This document shows, one piece after another, positions 29,301-37,052 of a stretch of 64,000 bases of DNA (its first letter is position 1; every line of letters starts with the position of its first letter). Origin of the DNA: an uncultured Clostridia bacterium (lineage in GTDB: Bacteria > Bacillota > Clostridia > Christensenellales > UBA1242). The position numbers and the translations under genes are program-made. The stretch lies in assembly GCA_934772045.1 (NCBI GenBank), contig CAKVMH010000003.1:138478-202477 (forward strand). Reading direction: 5' to 3'. The notes under the pieces were generated by a model, which was not told the origin of the DNA, ran no database searches, and was given only the letters and a program-made list of their open reading frames with translations.

Positions 29301-31144
29301 CAAGTGTTTGCGAATTTAATGGTAATCTGCAAGGCAATAATATGGATGTTGAGAACTTTAAAATATTTTCAAGTGCAAATCTATCAAGCATTGGATTGTT
29401 TGCAAGTTTGAAATCGTTAAATAATTTAAGCCTCGAAAGTGCAGTTCGAAATTTGGACATCATACCTTTAAGCGTAACTGCAACAAGGACGCAAACGGTG
29501 GGCGTTTTGGCTGGTATGGCTGAAAATTATAACCTTTACAACATCGACATCGAAGCAGAAAACATAACAGTTGTCGGTGGCAATGCTGTCGGTGGTGTGG
29601 TTGGCTTGGTGCGTGGCAGGTTCGACATTGATGGCATCACATCTTCTGTTGGTGCATATGCAAGCCGTTCACAACAGGAAAATAATTATGCAGTTTACAC
29701 ATCAAATTACAGTTTGGGCAAAATTGTTAATGACAATTTAACCGATGTTTACTATGCTGGCGGGGCGTTTGCAATTTTGGACGCTTCCACAGTCAACTCA
29801 AATGAAAAGCAAATTAACATCACATCAACAAATGCCATGCAAATGGTAAGGCACATCACAACTTCAAGTTCAACAAACTTGTTTGGTGACACTGTCGGCG
29901 GTGCGGTAGGCTTAGTTGGCAAAATGGTTAAACTTGAAGATACAACTGCAACTATCGACGCTGGCAAACTTTCAGGCTATCAAATTTCCGCTGGTTTGGT
30001 TGGCGAAAATAGGGGATTAATTGAAAATGCAACCGTTTCAATTTCTGGCGAAGACGTGTTTAAATTGTCAACGTTTGTGTCGGCTGGTGCAGTTGGCTTT
30101 AACTTTAATGGTTACATTAACAATGTTTCGGTTAAAGCAACAATTACAAAAACAAATCAATCAGTCGTTGCTGGTGTTGTTGGGCGTAACTTAAATGGCG
30201 TTGTCAACAATGTAAGTTTCGACGGCACAATTTCAGGCTACTATGTTGGTGGCATAATTGGTGCAGATTACACTGTAAAAACTTACTTAGACAAAACCGA
30301 AATCGGTGGTGGCGGTGCAATTAGGTTGGCAAGCAGTGAATTAACAAATCTTTCAAATTACACATACAACTCAAACGGCAGTCAATTGCCACAATTTAGT
30401 AATTTAAAACTCAGTGCAAATTGCATTGAAAATTTAATTAACAAATCATCAGATTATTATGGTTATGTGTTGACTGGCAGTGATGGTGAAGTCACATTTA
30501 GATATAAAAAAGTGCTGGGTTTGGCAATCGGTTTGACAGATAAAAAAGCCTATGATTTCCATTATGGTTATGATGTTGCAAACAAACAATTTGTTATCAA
30601 CAGCAATGGCGACACAATTAACATTGACGGTGTGGCAGGCTTTACTGAAGATGAATCGTTTGTTGAAAAACAAAAAATCACATTAGGTTTAATTAACTTC
30701 ATATCTTCATTTAAACTTAGCGATGGCAAAGAAGTTGCAAAAACAATTATAATGTTTGTTGTTGGTGCAAAGGTTGAGTCGTTGGACTTCTGGGTTACCG
30801 GCAATGGCTATTCATCTGAATACTTTGTCTTCATTCCATCTTCTCGCCTCCCAGACCCAGAAAAACCTGAAGCTCCTAAAACCATGTTTGAGTTTAAATT
30901 AAATGTAAATGGAAACAAAGTTGATGTTTATATTAAAAAATCTAGTAGCATATTTATTCAAGCAGATAAGGATAGTTACAAATTAAATTATACTAAACCA
31001 AACGGCGCCACAATAACAGCAGATTGTGATGGCATAAACGCAATGTTTGATAGTGAAAAATATAAAACGCATGAATTTACTTTTAATGACACAGACAAAA
31101 CATTAACTCTTGAATTAATAAAAAAGGCTAATGCAGGTGAATAA
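20327..31144 (+). CDS. Giant surface lipoprotein with GLUG-type repeats (3605 residues)
   Basis: The start is the ATG at 20327 with AGGGG six bases upstream; an in-frame TTG three bases earlier is not needed. A lipoprotein signal peptide ends in a PAC lipobox at about residue 24, so the protein should be lipid-anchored on the cell surface. The chain is a mosaic of beta-rich domains. Three zones carry GLUG-like motifs (GGLVGQNLGTISG, GGVVGLNG, GGIIGNA, FGGLTATNYGIISN, GAVGFNFNG), at about residues 1265-1600, 2590-2850 and 3050-3330; these probably form solenoids. A Big_2-like Ig segment (VVMVSNDKLIARGVGQAELTFTS) lies near 1745. It lacks an LPxTG motif or C-terminal anchor. Likely an adhesin or surface-layer component. 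Monocistronic; function unknown. Confidence 0.85.
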   Translation: MKKTSKILCLILALFICAFFPACKGRYDKLKMSFYLNDGTQINELRMVMDENNVNNLSTQKIYVQFDGIKEKYIGDVLFYAEPNDRVEISNITQEGNKYFATVNALSQGAGKIYIKHLTTGKTSSINLIVDKKSTSVTKLTNEYFISIPKDDETFNFDVASLVAQNGSDQIGFRLDANSYKPNGVEFIETEFNEDIVITGLQLSTNISHGATLTVYPVSYMEGYETINEYPAQKIELKFVKALDETSFVLDTDTVHQPYMNDVFYLIANDTDKAQTIEGVNYKFNDVQFELKYAENNNTFNMWNDTKYKYLDNYYDISWNVPNEFKNVFEVFFNENDQIVVEAKSYTEYPVEISIGLTPKVSGNLVPVNKTIKVKGEVKPKEYEISVQGKIQSNVGVKNKYNIDLYDYYRSSDSVYGASFTFNPVAEYSYADLKNVKIKVNPAILDVKDGNGGTNELETNGLTGYNTSSNKYLLQLYLDGKPLKFEMVEETENNQTKYYAVSEAINYFTELKRVQIKYTEKAQEDTEALECFVENFYSGEFEYLKSIQPATAEIQFNHKEGITDIFVNAGTLTKNVNDDTLTRLADTNEAKVKMVYLNRVSTTMNTIFVDKLLGVNNKIISGATINVKVTNNFGASSPLKLKQNRVGSSYNLGEGDTDILYNYNATNGQDALPNNAIILGLTNETNVGYYTIEFWYADELIYSVTCLVYEELTTEQINVEIDENKNIIKNVSFVGGNKTYTYDDYKADYIIKADIQNKINIKLLLPSQFTADYIKGYEFNLSMVTGEGVTQVDLTDYVIEVKDNNRIELIFKKGLMIDHKINYIKLEMSVKTQAFTNIITKGEIKNANKVETNFFVYEEIKAGQISLNKTNVNGYCESSLSAYYKDLSRTTLQVNLTDNNLWDYVQEQTQEESFNLGNQLEKAKVVWFTDDTDELLGTINQTQTGIELQFNSKQGSVSIDVFAKIKQFDLPEIVLQCHIIITEPIITTNMYITSETKQISGSQAKRVISLQAGQTYKMEVEYYSDKFERLPASERKISNPGFVMLVLDKFGNVHDSVVSVDGDYLKVANNFTLASELHVVVFAKDALKEKLTFRSGYTENELASYFMDGFTSAYVSIDLIVSNGDELNPYPVFTEEDFWAIGKDSLSLTKHYVLMNNVYLTYKNNETWFENFTGGLTSYGDDNFMVFGVNLDDKHPYLFKQTTGAKIKNVNFDAKINFTSIAQEQARGVFGTTDENTELCDVTVNLFGENVSLIGDTNRPTYFGALVGVNKGVIKYENISSIGGKIEILTLSGSNAYFGGLVGQNLGTISGVLKNQNQDEGIITGESNVVFGGYIGNAGALTSVKISAFGFNSGAIGGVVGLNGTTGKIENGYATGEIVEKQNDTGIRLNNVGGVVGKNTFKETSVTITLTNANVETLVFEENTQQLTNLKSAVQISANETVGGITGVDENGIYAYCKYQILANYTYGINANENVGGIIGNATNSKLECCSVYSYRWDYNNLAVIGSNSAEADIKSSGSLAGLVGLANSSASTISTGEYNNILAIKNSSVNAYVSANIAHALVGKRNARPNAEIDCYFVGKIVTGEGKAVNFKGDVNGNPESANINHSYVKTNEVQFSIGDVSHSSTSRNGWVKDTSYNGGYPYIISNNKPIFEVAPTSINLSLKENSVYAVKDDLGILVDNLAHIVLYDFNLNVNDVNFVGNYQTQTEKNTHDMVGDNGIFNLTVLPNDLLEVRLSAVSSNPSVVMVSNDKLIARGVGQAELTFTSVLNNAVKASYLIDVSKPIGNTVKLYISRDKEYLTPNTTGTINITKDEAILLHYVAEDEWAGFNVTTNENTCLQVEVSATKEDGTALTNDEINTYLQISGLSLTDHIIELNYNQPFSIKAIKKDENITFTFKVTPYITIAKGASTYKQLGNTITFNLKTVSGVTGIALSAGDLVLYPNDNTVITAYLTTDREVQDTEALNLIDHLTINSTVLEADTNNADYGKITDYISVLNVGKLNNDRQEIEFKLTIPTEIKDKLLENNKNLISIVFKAKEGLGTGVQDSIQLNVIKQRIDELVVRNYIYKRLQNDEFDYTSYEQNNTLRPISEGLMLIDLSPINGYFDYLEISDITGNEEIVFVQTRGIHGTRVDGSLPSSDGKGIRLNRIGADQTISVATMISSTYSNKPHKVKVSAFVAGEVVKTTTIDIDVKMKPEIAVYLVKPDGMVERNATGVQYVAFGTQTRFKVETNNCDEGVEPSVTAKIEGALIPLVNEGNGYYSINANDIKNTHLGKDLTIEASSYLTLDSNTKEQATTTQKFKVVNYVIDNVSVTHSTTNTVNGKNCTKIYGNLNVNVPIEFYFRSADIEYSEELNEFTQETYYDVTDNTTQKSIHSILKSINTLKYVTFDYSRLKTEANESYKIEKGTDKIELKHTKDGTTDTVATLYYGTKTVNSKTINALTLNLTKELDIDLVLTMPLKLNNNNNFELDDADGINQIYRFNIDFIEESSFLQPKAVRNEDDFNAMSSGGDYILAKDITLTNYSPLNIKLNSFDGNGHAITIKSFAMFNETTINAGVFKQIYENMVVMNLEVKYDLAKPSSLSYYDLCNNSQNVAYTSANFGGLTATNYGIISNCKVSGSVQLSASSVEQASSNDEVSFNIGGLVNTNEATGRITNSISALKITAKANIAGFVYTNAGKIASSFFDATSGKGMIYAYNSSITVPYSIKVAGFVLENESSAEISMCYVESGTHSANGSVIGNISAKDYSSGFVYTNAGSIYDCYADIKLIGESSNNHITGFVYENTGSVNNCYSYINEGRKTNLISMFAREGATGITNCYEVKQDTAGYKNNVDGLTTVSVLERTNKNKYPTFIFGDNVSAVWASNGIDLPKLVATSELVTFTGETLSATDKFKDEQGLYPSYYHGLKDLQLVKTETKNDLGVVISVSYSYKVLEKDYGEKQNPILIYNITTWNYYLGQTDEANSFYQNTKYYYRLINDINFETVYNNPTTSVCEFNGNLQGNNMDVENFKIFSSANLSSIGLFASLKSLNNLSLESAVRNLDIIPLSVTATRTQTVGVLAGMAENYNLYNIDIEAENITVVGGNAVGGVVGLVRGRFDIDGITSSVGAYASRSQQENNYAVYTSNYSLGKIVNDNLTDVYYAGGAFAILDASTVNSNEKQINITSTNAMQMVRHITTSSSTNLFGDTVGGAVGLVGKMVKLEDTTATIDAGKLSGYQISAGLVGENRGLIENATVSISGEDVFKLSTFVSAGAVGFNFNGYINNVSVKATITKTNQSVVAGVVGRNLNGVVNNVSFDGTISGYYVGGIIGADYTVKTYLDKTEIGGGGAIRLASSELTNLSNYTYNSNGSQLPQFSNLKLSANCIENLINKSSDYYGYVLTGSDGEVTFRYKKVLGLAIGLTDKKAYDFHYGYDVANKQFVINSNGDTINIDGVAGFTEDESFVEKQKITLGLINFISSFKLSDGKEVAKTIIMFVVGAKVESLDFWVTGNGYSSEYFVFIPSSRLPDPEKPEAPKTMFEFKLNVNGNKVDVYIKKSSSIFIQADKDSYKLNYTKPNGATITADCDGINAMFDSEKYKTHEFTFNDTDKTLTLELIKKANAGE

Positions 31145-31161
31145 TGTAAACTCATTTGCAA

Positions 31162-31189
31162 TTGACAAACACATAAAAAGTGGTATAAT
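31162..31189 (+). promoter_or_regulatory. Consensus promoter at leaderless distance from queH
   Basis: TTGACA (31162-31167), 16-bp spacer, TATAAT (31184-31189), then six bases to the ATG at 31196. Confidence 0.8.
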
Positions 31190-31195
31190 AATTGC

Positions 31196-31774
31196 ATGAA
31201 AATTGATTACAACAAATTAATGCATGAAGAAATAAGTAGTTTTGGTTCAATAAAGCCAAAACTACTTTTGCATTGTTGTTGTGCGCCTTGTTCCAGTGCG
31301 GTTATTGAAAAGTTGAAAAATTATTTCGATATCACATATTTCTTTTATAACCCTAACATTTATCCGCAAAATGAATTTGAGTTGCGTAAAGCCGAGTTTG
31401 CAAAACTTGGTGTAAATGTTGTTGATGTCGGTTACGACCATGAAATGTTTAAAACATTGGTTAAAGGTTATGAAACTGAGCCAGAAGGTGGGGCACGTTG
31501 TCGTGTTTGCATTGCGGAGCGTATGGACGCAACTTTTAAATATGCAGTTGCCAACAATTTTGACATGGTCACCACAACATTGACTATTTCACCACATAAA
31601 GATTGTGAATTTATAAACAAATTAGGTGAATTGAATGAACAAAAGTATGGCATAAAATATCTTCATGCAGATTTCAAAAAGGAAGACGGATATCTTCGTT
31701 CAACGCAAATTTGCAAGGAAAAGGGTATTTATAGGCAAGACTATTGTGGGTGCGAGTTTTCAAAAAGGGGTTAG
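31196..31774 (+). CDS. queH: Epoxyqueuosine reductase QueH
   Basis: A 192-residue protein of the QueH (former DUF208) family, which reduces epoxyqueuosine to queuosine in tRNA as a non-homologous replacement for QueG. The family's cysteine clusters are present: HCCCAPCSS (residues 26-34), RCRVC (about 101) and the C-terminal YCGCEFS. These bind an iron-sulfur cluster and a second metal. There is no Shine-Dalgarno sequence; a perfect promoter sits six bases before the ATG, so the mRNA should be leaderless. Other queuosine genes are not in the window. Confidence 0.92.
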   Translation: MKIDYNKLMHEEISSFGSIKPKLLLHCCCAPCSSAVIEKLKNYFDITYFFYNPNIYPQNEFELRKAEFAKLGVNVVDVGYDHEMFKTLVKGYETEPEGGARCRVCIAERMDATFKYAVANNFDMVTTTLTISPHKDCEFINKLGELNEQKYGIKYLHADFKKEDGYLRSTQICKEKGIYRQDYCGCEFSKRG

Positions 31775-31824
31775 ACCCTAAACGCTTTAAATTTACATAA
31801 ACTTTAAGTTGAAATTGTGCCATG

Positions 31825-31854
31825 TTAACCAAAACAAAAAAACACTCATATAAA
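31825..31854 (+). promoter_or_regulatory. Candidate promoter at leaderless distance from alr
   Basis: TTAACC (31825-31830), 18-bp spacer, TATAAA (31849-31854), five bases to the ATG at 31860. Weaker than the other leaderless promoters here. Confidence 0.5.
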
Positions 31855-31859
31855 AGTTT

Positions 31860-32882
31860 ATGTTTAATAAATTTTATATAGATAAACAAAACTTAATAAA
31901 TAATATAAAACAAGCAAAACAAAAAAAACCAAACATAAAAATTTGTGCAATGGTAAAGGCGAATGCTTACGGCGTTGGCGAAAAACTTGTTGCAAAAATT
32001 TTAAATAAGTATGTGGACTTTTGGGGTGTTGCTTGTTTTTTTGAAGCGTCACGCCTAAAAAAGATAACGCGAAAGAAGATTTTAATCACAGGCGCTTTGG
32101 ATATAAACCACATAAATCCGCATTTTTCTTATACATGCAATAGTTTGAACGATGTTGTTGCACTAAGCAAATTAAACAAAAAAATCAATATCCACCTAAA
32201 AATAAACACAGGCATGAACCGTTATGGGTTGGCGAGTGTGGACGAATTTGAAAGTTGCCTTATAAAACTAAAAGAAACTAAACTAAATTTGGAAGGCGTT
32301 TACACACATTTTGCAACCACTGACAATTTTGTAGAAACGCAATTGAAAACCTTTAATAGTTTCTTAGCATTGTTGCCTAAATATGATTTAAAGCCAATAA
32401 TTCATGCAGACAACAGCCATGTGTTTGATTGCTATTCACATAATTTTGATATGGCTCGTTTAGGCTTTAACTTATACAATTCTAACATTTCACCATATAA
32501 ACCTATTGTAAGCATTTCTAGCCAAATTGTGCAAATAAACAAAGTTAAAACTGGGCAATGCGTGGGCTATGACAAGCGTTTTGTTGCGGACAAAAATTTG
32601 AAAGTGGCAGTTTTGCCAGTTGGCTATGCCGACGGTTTTGATATGAAAAACATAGGCTTAAAATTGACAGTTGACGGCAAAAAATGTAAAGTTTTAAACA
32701 TTTGTATGGACTGTTTTATGTTGGACATCACAAAAACGAAATTAAAAAAGGGCGACAAGGTTTATATTTTAAACCAAGCCAACCCTTTAAGTTTGTATGC
32801 AAAACATCAGTCCACAAGCGAATATGAAATAATGTGCAAATTCAATTCACTTCGCGCTGACAGAATAGTAATAAATAATTAA
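31860..32882 (+). CDS. alr: Alanine racemase
   Basis: A 340-residue PLP enzyme converting L- to D-alanine for peptidoglycan. The PLP lysine is in AMVKANAYGVG (Lys33). Further motifs are KINTGMNRYGL, HADNS, VGYDKRF with the catalytic tyrosine near 236 (usually VGYGR) and LPVGYADGF. CMDCFMLDI corresponds to the family's MCMDxxM. Slightly shorter than the usual 360-380 residues at the C terminus. No Shine-Dalgarno sequence. Probably transcribed alone, 85 bp after queH. Confidence 0.93.
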   Translation: MFNKFYIDKQNLINNIKQAKQKKPNIKICAMVKANAYGVGEKLVAKILNKYVDFWGVACFFEASRLKKITRKKILITGALDINHINPHFSYTCNSLNDVVALSKLNKKINIHLKINTGMNRYGLASVDEFESCLIKLKETKLNLEGVYTHFATTDNFVETQLKTFNSFLALLPKYDLKPIIHADNSHVFDCYSHNFDMARLGFNLYNSNISPYKPIVSISSQIVQINKVKTGQCVGYDKRFVADKNLKVAVLPVGYADGFDMKNIGLKLTVDGKKCKVLNICMDCFMLDITKTKLKKGDKVYILNQANPLSLYAKHQSTSEYEIMCKFNSLRADRIVINN

Positions 32883-33005
32883 ACATAACATAATTTGTAA
32901 ATTTGTTTGATTTATTCCACATTAATATGAGCAAATAAAAGTGTTAATATATTTATGTATTTTTAGTTTGTTTAATGCTAAATTACCATTTAAAATTTAA
33001 ACCAA

Positions 33006-33728
33006 CTAATGATCTCTCCCGCGGATTGAAAGTACAAACAAAACAAGCCTTAACAATGACAAAATTGAAGTAACCAAACCAGCAACATAAGTCCAAGCGG
33101 CGGCGTTTAAAACCTTTTTAACACCTTCTGCTTCCTGTTGGTCCATTTCACCAGTTGACACCAACATTTTGTAAGCGCGCTTACTTGCGTTAATTTCAAT
33201 AGGTAAAGTGATTAAACTGAAAATGATGTTAAGTGAATAAAGTGCAATACCAACAATGTAAAGCCATTTTGCATTTGTTACATAAAAACCGATTTCCATT
33301 ATCATACCAATAATGATTAGTGGCCAAACAAAGAACCCTGAAATGTTGATAATAGGCACCAAAGCATTCCTAACTTTAATTGGGGCATAGTTACCTTTGT
33401 GTTGGAAGACGTGACCAATCTCATGCGCGGTTACGCCGATTGCAGAAACTGTGCTGTTGCCATAAACTGCGTCGGAAAGTGACACAGTGTCGTTGCGTGG
33501 GTCGTAATGGTCAGTAAGACTACCAGTTGTGCGCCCAATTTTTGTGTCGATACAGCCACCGCCGTCAAGCATGTACCTTGCAACTTCTTGTGCAGGCTTG
33601 CCATGCTTTGTTTGAATTTTGTTATATTCATTAAAAGTGGTTTGAACTTTAATTTGTGCCCAAAGCCCCAAAATAATGCCAGGCAAAAGCACAAAACCAA
33701 GTAGATAATACAATAAATAGAAATCCAT
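33006..33728 (-). CDS. YugP-type membrane zinc metallopeptidase
   Basis: A 240-residue protein of the YugP/DUF232 family. An N-terminal transmembrane helix is followed by a zinc motif HEIGH (about residue 99-103) in VTAHEIGHVFQH. Two or three more transmembrane segments follow (about 130-180 and the C terminus). ASKRAYKML near residue 180 carries the typical AxxxL region after the third helix. GAGG precedes the ATG. The biological substrate is unknown. Monocistronic. Confidence 0.88.
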   Translation of the reverse strand: MDFYLLYYLLGFVLLPGIILGLWAQIKVQTTFNEYNKIQTKHGKPAQEVARYMLDGGGCIDTKIGRTTGSLTDHYDPRNDTVSLSDAVYGNSTVSAIGVTAHEIGHVFQHKGNYAPIKVRNALVPIINISGFFVWPLIIIGMIMEIGFYVTNAKWLYIVGIALYSLNIIFSLITLPIEINASKRAYKMLVSTGEMDQQEAEGVKKVLNAAAWTYVAGLVTSILSLLRLVLFVLSIRGRDH

Positions 33729-34234
33729 AAAAACCTCGTTACCTAATTATAAATTCTTTTTTAAAAAATTGCAATACTTTTAAAGGTGTATTTATATAAA
33801 TATATACAATGTAGTTATTACTTTTAAAACAAATTTTAAATAATATAATTTATTTTTTTTATTGCCAGCGCAACAAAATAAAATTTCGTAAAGATTGTTT
33901 TTTAATAGTACAATGATTAACGTTAAAAAATTAATTTTAATTTATTAAGTAATAATGATTTTAAAAATTTAATGCAACATAAATTAATTATTTATTAAAA
34001 ATAAAATAAATTAATAAAAAATACCTTTAAAATACTATAATATAGGTGTTTCAAATTATTTAAAATGTTGTGAAAGATTAAAAATTTAAATCAAAAAAAA
34101 TAATAGAAAATTTTAAAAAATATCAAAAAATTATATAAAAATATTAGTAATTAATAATTCTTTGTGTTATAATAACCTTAAATAATGGTTTAATAAATTG
34201 AAATTAAATATCCAGTATTTAAAAAGGGGTTTTT
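33729..34234. other. Very AT-rich intergenic region
   Basis: 506 bp between divergent genes with very few G or C bases. It contains an extended -10 box (TGTTATAAT, TATAAT at 34168-34173) about 60 bases before the AT-hook gene, without a good -35. No gene or strong hairpin seen. Such DNA would itself be a good AT-hook target. Confidence 0.5.
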
Positions 34235-36946
34235 ATGTCAAAGGTATTTAGTGAAGTCGATAGGTTCTTTTCAACATTTGAAAACTATTTAGGCTATAAT
34301 GCTTATTTTATAATTTTTGGTGTTCTATTTTTGTTGACATCGCTTTTAATAGCCATAACCACTTCACATTCATATGAAGTAAAATTGATTAAAGCTATTG
34401 ACATGTTCAACACTTATTTTGGTTCAAATCCACAAATAAATGAAGACAATTTGATTAACTTTAACAACAAAATGAAATCAAAAAAGGTTCCAAAACAGTT
34501 GCGCAAACAATGGCAACAATATGTTTTGTATAGGGAAGAAAAGGCAAGTAAATACATGTCGTTTGAAAACTGTGTGTCAACGCCTATTAGGAACAGCACC
34601 TACACACGAGATGTTAGCATTTTAAACATTTTATCATACGTTTACGCTGGTTTGTGCTTCTTGTTAAATTTGTATTGTTCTTATGAAGAAAAATTGGTTG
34701 AAATTTTACAACACTGCTTGCTTTGCCCAATTATCATTTTAACATTAAATTACCTTTTCACGATACTTTTTAAAATAAGGCATAACGCTATTATCAGCGA
34801 CATTAATTCAAATTATCAATATTTTGAAGTTTACATTGATAAAGCAACCGAAACAATCCCAGAATATGTGGACTATGAAGCATTGTTTGATAAAAAAGAA
34901 ATTAGAGATGGTATTCCTATCTTGTCGGCATATCTTCAAAAACGTGCTGAAGAGGAAAAGAAAGAACTTGAGCGTGCCCGCCTGAGGAATGTGGAACATG
35001 AAAAGTTCAATTTCGACGAGGCTGGTGTGGAGCGTTCGCTGGTTTTGGAACGTGCCATGACCGAGGCGGAAAACTATATTGCTGAGCGTAAAAAACTTAT
35101 GCAGGACATGGAACAAATCAACAGCGAGATTTATCAAGAAGAAAACAGTTTCAGGGAAACCACAAAAGAATATCAGCGTCAAATGCAGGTTAGTAAAGAA
35201 AGTTTTGAAAACTTCAAGCAACAATTGGAAGAAGTTACATCAAGCATTGAAGCAAACTACCTTAAAAAACAACAACAACAAGAGTTGGATCGTCAACGCA
35301 ATTTGGAACGCGATTACGACACTGCAACTGATCGTCACAAAAAGGTTTTGGAAACTTATCAAGCTGAAATAACAGATGTTGAAAATCAAATCAAAAAAGC
35401 GCGTAATGTGCTTGAAAAATCAATGATGAGCGAATTCGACACATACAGCAATAAGGTATACGCTGAAGCCTCACGTGTTATTGAAAAACGCGATTCAGAA
35501 AAGTTTACTAAAGCGCAAAACAACATTAAATCACTTGTGGAACGTTTGCAAAATAAGGAAAATGAAGTTGATAATTTAAACACTGAAAATGAAAAGTTAA
35601 AAGAACAACTTTCTGCAGTTGACCCTAATTATGTGCCTACAAACGACCAACCGCAAGCAAACAATAAAAGTGGGACAATTGAGCAAAACGCTGAAACTGG
35701 ATATACCACAACTCAACAAAATACACTTGCTGAAGCACAGCCTGCAGATGTAGAAAATTGGTTTGATGAGTTGGATAATACGGCAGAGCCTCAACCAGCA
35801 ACTGCTGATAACGCAACTGAACAAACAAACACACAACCAACATATACATTCAATTATTTAGATGAAGAACCAGTTGAAACATCAACAGAAGAAGCACATG
35901 TTGATAGTGAAGGAACAGAACAAGCTAATGATGAGCCAAAAGAAGAATATCATTTCAATTATCTAGACGGGTTAGAACCTGACAATTCAACCGAGCAAAA
36001 CGCTCAACCAACCGAAACTGAACCAGTTGAAAAAGAACAAGCTGAAACCGGTGAAGCGGTTGAAACAAAAAAGGAAGAAATTCCAACTGAACCAACTGAG
36101 CAAACCGAACAACCTTCAACTGAAGAAGATTTCGATTTTGACGACGACTTTGACGAAGACGAAGATGAAGGCGAAATTAAAGATTTGGATTTAACAGACG
36201 AAAAGCCAGAAAGTTTAGATGATAGTTTAACTGGATTGCCACAAGATGATGATGCCGAATCAGACATCAATCCATTAGACAAATTTGCATCACTGTTGGG
36301 GGACAGCGATGAAGAACAAGTATCCACTGTTCAAAAAGAAGAAAGCAAACCAGCAGGTAAGCGTGGTCGCCCAAGAAAGGTAGTAACTGAAGCACCTGCA
36401 AAGAAACAAGTAGGCAGGCCAAGGAAAGTTCAAACGGAAGCCGAACAAGCAAAGCCAGCAGGTAAACGTGGCAGACCAAGAAAGGACGAAACTAATTCAA
36501 ATGAGCAAACGTTAACCAAGGCTAAACGCGGACGTCCTAAAAAAGATGATAAAGAAGCAAGTCCAGTTAAGAAGCGCGCCGGTAGGCCAAGGAAAGTCCA
36601 AGGGAAAAGTTCACAAGTAAAATCATCAACTAAGCGTGGCAGACCAAAAAAGGACGAGATTAAAGCAAAACGTGGGCGTCCAAAAAAGGAAAACTACCAA
36701 GCAAGCCCAATTAAAAAACGTGCTGGCAGACCAAGGAAAGTTGAGATAAGCGCTGAACAAACAAAGCCAACAGGCAAACGCGGTAGGCCAAAAAAAGAAC
36801 AGACTGAACAACCAAAAACTGCTGAAATTAATGAAATTGACAAGTTCTTGAAAGAAATTGATAAGGAAATTGCAAAAGAAAACGCAAAATTAGAAGCATC
36901 AAAAAAGGAACTTGAAAAGAATTCAAAAATTAAAGATAAAAAGTAA
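34235..36946 (+). CDS. Membrane-anchored coiled-coil protein with nine C-terminal AT-hooks
   Basis: A 903-residue protein I cannot assign to a family. Residues 22-45 form one transmembrane segment and 128-182 two or three more. A long charged coiled coil covers about 225-465 (EEEKKELERARLR, KQQQQELDRQRN). Residues 465-700 are acidic and Thr/Glu/Asn-rich, with a run DFDFDDDFDEDEDEG near 630. The end (about 707-855) is strongly basic and carries nine AT-hook cores of the form KRGRPRK, KRGRPKK or RAGRPRK, spaced 10-25 residues apart, then a final short coil. AT-hooks bind the minor groove of AT-rich DNA. The layout suggests a tether between membrane and chromosome, which is inference. AAAGGGG precedes the ATG. 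A terminator follows at 37022-37052. Confidence 0.85.
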   Translation: MSKVFSEVDRFFSTFENYLGYNAYFIIFGVLFLLTSLLIAITTSHSYEVKLIKAIDMFNTYFGSNPQINEDNLINFNNKMKSKKVPKQLRKQWQQYVLYREEKASKYMSFENCVSTPIRNSTYTRDVSILNILSYVYAGLCFLLNLYCSYEEKLVEILQHCLLCPIIILTLNYLFTILFKIRHNAIISDINSNYQYFEVYIDKATETIPEYVDYEALFDKKEIRDGIPILSAYLQKRAEEEKKELERARLRNVEHEKFNFDEAGVERSLVLERAMTEAENYIAERKKLMQDMEQINSEIYQEENSFRETTKEYQRQMQVSKESFENFKQQLEEVTSSIEANYLKKQQQQELDRQRNLERDYDTATDRHKKVLETYQAEITDVENQIKKARNVLEKSMMSEFDTYSNKVYAEASRVIEKRDSEKFTKAQNNIKSLVERLQNKENEVDNLNTENEKLKEQLSAVDPNYVPTNDQPQANNKSGTIEQNAETGYTTTQQNTLAEAQPADVENWFDELDNTAEPQPATADNATEQTNTQPTYTFNYLDEEPVETSTEEAHVDSEGTEQANDEPKEEYHFNYLDGLEPDNSTEQNAQPTETEPVEKEQAETGEAVETKKEEIPTEPTEQTEQPSTEEDFDFDDDFDEDEDEGEIKDLDLTDEKPESLDDSLTGLPQDDDAESDINPLDKFASLLGDSDEEQVSTVQKEESKPAGKRGRPRKVVTEAPAKKQVGRPRKVQTEAEQAKPAGKRGRPRKDETNSNEQTLTKAKRGRPKKDDKEASPVKKRAGRPRKVQGKSSQVKSSTKRGRPKKDEIKAKRGRPKKENYQASPIKKRAGRPRKVEISAEQTKPTGKRGRPKKEQTEQPKTAEINEIDKFLKEIDKEIAKENAKLEASKKELEKNSKIKDKK

Positions 36947-37021
36947 TTTTGAATACTTTCAATAATTTATTATTTAGCCAATAGTAAAATAAAGATTTTA
37001 ACAGGTACTCATAAAATGTTA

Positions 37022-37052
37022 TAAAAAAGGGACTCAATTTAAGTCCCTTTTT
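37022..37052. terminator. Bidirectional terminator
   Basis: Stem AAAAGGGACT/AGTCCCTTTT (arms around 37025-37034 and 37042-37051). It serves the AT-hook gene from the left and the 59-residue ORF from the right; the stop codon of the latter lies within it. Confidence 0.85.
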
